From CALHAX01 sp038523655 (lineage in GTDB: Bacteria > Pseudomonadota > Alphaproteobacteria > Rhizobiales > CALHAX01), in the NCBI GenBank assembly GCA_038523655.1, contig JBCBJG010000146.1, forward strand, positions 1-7,935: a stretch of 7,935 bases of DNA. The letters are read 5' to 3'. Numbering within the stretch: position 1 is the stretch's first letter; each line of letters starts with the position of its first letter. The position numbers were made by a program, and so were the translations under genes. Below, piece by piece: positions 6,789 to 7,935 of this stretch. The notes beneath the pieces are model-generated. The model saw nothing but the letters and a program-made list of their open reading frames with translations, had not been told where the DNA came from and did no database searches.

Positions 6789-7076
6789 GTGCTCGAGCAG
6801 CTTGTCACCAGCCCACATATCGCCGATGCGGTGATGGTCGTCCTCGCGGTCGAGATCGCGGTCCTGATTGCCCTGCGCTTTCGCGGGGGCCTCAAGCTCC
6901 CGCCGCTCAGCGCGATCATCAGCAACGCGGTCGCCGCGCTCGGGATATTGATCGCTCTCCGCGCCGCGCTCGCGGGAAGTCCATGGCCGGGCGTGCCGAT
7001 CGGGCTATCGATCAGCCTTGCGGGACATCTCGCGGATCTCAAACTCCGCCTACGCGCTACACGGAACGAAGATTAG
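6789..7076 (+). CDS. Small three-helix membrane protein, unknown role
   Basis: This is a 95-aa hydrophobic protein starting at GTG 6789, which is preceded by a strong Shine-Dalgarno (AAAGGAG, 6777-6783) at 5-nt spacing. Three membrane-helix candidates are visible: about residues 11-29 (IADAVMVVLAVEIAVLIAL), about 40-62 (LSAIISNAVAALGILIALRAAL) and about 66-84, ending in the string LAGHLADLKLRLR. A basic loop (RFRGGLK) follows helix 1, and a charged tail ends the protein. The strings ALRAALAG and AGHLADL look like the conserved parts of a small alphaproteobacterial membrane-protein family, but I cannot name it. It lies 200 bp after bchP on the same strand. That gap shows no clear promoter, PpsR site or terminator, so either read-through or a separate unit is possible. 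In Rhodobacter clusters idi follows bchP (from memory); this is not idi. No catalytic motif is seen. Confidence 0.75.
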   Translation: MLEQLVTSPHIADAVMVVLAVEIAVLIALRFRGGLKLPPLSAIISNAVAALGILIALRAALAGSPWPGVPIGLSISLAGHLADLKLRLRATRNED

Positions 7077-7197
7077 CCACCGCCGTATCTTAACGGTTCG
7101 CTCGCCATGAGAAAGCAGCCGCAACTGCCCCTCTCCGCCAGTTTGACGGGAGATTAAATGCCTGGACGTGTGCCTTTCGGCGTTTGTGGTGAGGGCT

Positions 7198-7443
7198 CTA
7201 TGCGGACGGCATGAGCTTGCCGTGTGAGCGACGACGCGTGCGCCGTGCCGTCTTGGGCGTATCGAGCGCGCGAAAGACGCGGCCGACTTCGCAGAGCAAG
7301 CCGTGGCGCAGAAGTTGGCGCAACGCTTCGCTATCGGAATCGACGCCATGTGACGCCCGCCATCCGACGAGCGCCGCCATCTCCTCATCGGTCAAGCTGA
7401 CCTGCACGACGTGGCGCGCGCGGCGCTGTTCGTCTCGTTCCAT
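7198..7443 (-). CDS. Putative ribbon-helix-helix (CopG-like) protein
   Basis: This 81-aa protein on the minus strand is convergent with the small membrane protein gene. The ATG at 7443 is set by an excellent Shine-Dalgarno on the minus strand (GGGAGGA, about 5 nt upstream). The frame stays open for 76 further codons, but that extension has no comparable start signal. The pattern fits a ribbon-helix-helix fold: a strand at HVVQVSLT (11-18), helix A at DEEMAALVGWRASHG (19-33) and helix B at SDSEALRQLLRHGLL (36-50). A basic C-terminal tail follows (RRTRRRSHGK, 67-76). Such proteins bind DNA as dimers, often as repressors or antitoxins. No toxin partner is visible in this window. The assignment rests on pattern only; a short protein of another kind remains possible. 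Confidence 0.6.
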   Translation of the reverse strand: MERDEQRRARHVVQVSLTDEEMAALVGWRASHGVDSDSEALRQLLRHGLLCEVGRVFRALDTPKTARRTRRRSHGKLMPSA

Positions 7444-7876
7444 CGGTTCCTCCCAAGGGTTGATGGAGTGAGCGCTGGTCGGGTCGTCGACGATGTTCTG
7501 ATGGTTCTCCTGGCTGCCGAACAGTGTCGCGATCCCTGTCGTCGGAAGCGTATCGGAAACGGTTTTCCAGCGTAAGGGGTGTTGTGAATGCATGTCACTC
7601 AGCAAGAAAAAGCACGCGGCAAGCATGCCGGGAGACCTGCCGTTGCGGCCTGCCCAATGCGCCTTGTGCACTCCCGCTCACCGCTAACCCTCTGATTTAA
7701 AGCACATACGTCAGCTGACACCGGGGCACCGGGCACGCACGCGCGCCGTCCGTCAGGTTCCCCGAAGCCCGGCCGCATCCGGCAAACTTGACCTAGCTCC
7801 TGCATCGCATGCCCCATAAAAATACGCGCGGGGAAACGGGGACCGCCCTCCCCTGCATGCGTGATGAGAACGATCG
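7444..7876. other. Gap of 433 bp with no convincing gene
   Basis: No gene is convincing on either strand. On the minus strand, GTGACA (7593-7598) and TACGCT (7569-7574), 18 bp apart, could be a weak promoter for the ribbon-helix-helix gene. A 35-codon + strand ORF (7588-7695; AAGGGG at 7574-7579) encodes MHVTQQEKARGKHAGRPAVA and a short tail; it is unsupported. GTCAGCTGAC (7710-7719) is a perfect 10-bp palindrome. CTTGACC (7787-7793) and CCCCATAAA (7812-7820) resemble a sigma-32-type promoter reading toward 7877, although the 18-bp spacer is slightly long. No PpsR-type TGT-N12-ACA was found here. Confidence 0.5.
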
Positions 7877-7935
7877 ATGGAACAGACCCTTCAAACGACG
7901 GGGGAGGCGGCAACTCAGCTTGGCCAAGCCGCGGC
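7877..7935 (+). CDS. Possible start of a truncated downstream gene
   Basis: An open frame starts at ATG 7877 and runs off the window, reading MEQTLQTTGEAATQLGQAA. The codons are GC-rich in the third position, like the genes to the left. The Shine-Dalgarno is weak (GATGAGA upstream). ATG 7857 and ATG 7864, in the other two frames, are also open to the edge, so the frame is uncertain. I do not recognise the protein from 19 residues. Confidence 0.25.
   Translation, partial: MEQTLQTTGEAATQLGQAA

Noticed and set aside
7584..7600. CRP-like site TGTGA-N7-TCACT
   Set aside because: The spacer is 7 rather than 6 and the outer base differs, so it is too weak to claim.
7444..7671. Extension of the minus-strand ribbon-helix-helix gene to ATG 7671
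   Set aside because: ATG 7443 has a near-perfect Shine-Dalgarno at good spacing, and the extra 76 residues match nothing recognisable.
7599..7913. Minus-strand ORF of 104 aa across the right-hand gap
   Set aside because: It needs a TTG start, shows no recognisable motif, overlaps the proposed new gene start, and long open frames are common by chance in GC-rich DNA.
1..7935. tRNA/rRNA genes, CRISPR arrays, insertion sequences, cobalamin riboswitch
   Set aside because: I looked for cloverleaf-like segments, regular repeats, transposase motifs and B12-box sequence, and found none.

Overview
The window is GC-rich alphaproteobacterial DNA carrying part of a photosynthesis gene cluster from a purple (bacteriochlorophyll a) phototroph. 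This rests on five recognisable genes in a row on the + strand: a cobalamin-binding antirepressor (ppaA/aerR), the redox/light repressor ppsR/crtJ, bacteriochlorophyll synthase bchG, a PucC-like/ORF428 transporter, and geranylgeranyl reductase bchP. From memory, this order matches the ppaA-ppsR-bchG-orf-bchP block of Rhodobacter-type clusters. I cannot name the genus from sequence alone.

Layout. Positions 1-239 are a control region and long leader. They hold a perfect PpsR/CrtJ palindrome (31-48), a TGT half-site exactly 8 bp further on that abuts a TATACT element, and a 9-bp hairpin (172-192). ppaA (240-1289) and ppsR (1286-2749) overlap by ATGA and look translationally coupled. A 127-bp gap before bchG carries a TTGACA-N17-TACTTT promoter overlapped by a degenerate PpsR site. 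The predicted transcription start falls at or next to the bchG ATG, and no Shine-Dalgarno sequence is visible. bchG (2877-3785), the PucC-family gene (3901-5331) and bchP (5350-6588) form a compact unit. A 200-bp gap follows, then a small three-helix membrane protein (6789-7076) with a strong ribosome binding site. It sits where Rhodobacter clusters, as I recall them, carry idi. A convergent small gene on the minus strand (7198-7443) looks like a ribbon-helix-helix protein. Positions 7444-7876 have no convincing gene, and a new + strand gene may start at 7877.

How the genes work together. BchG attaches geranylgeranyl diphosphate to bacteriochlorophyllide a. BchP reduces that tail to phytyl. 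The PucC-family protein between them probably handles pigment or assists antenna assembly in the membrane. PpsR represses bch/crt/puc promoters when oxygen is present, and PpaA/AerR, with bound cobalamin, modulates PpsR. The block thus joins the last two pigment steps to the regulators that control them. The PpsR palindrome upstream of ppaA suggests feedback control of the regulators.

No wholly new system is obvious. The points most worth checking are the missing PAS-domain cysteine in PpsR, the long and ambiguous N-terminus of PpaA, the possible leaderless bchG start, a 39-codon ORF linked at both ends between bchG and the PucC-like gene, and the unassigned small membrane protein after bchP.
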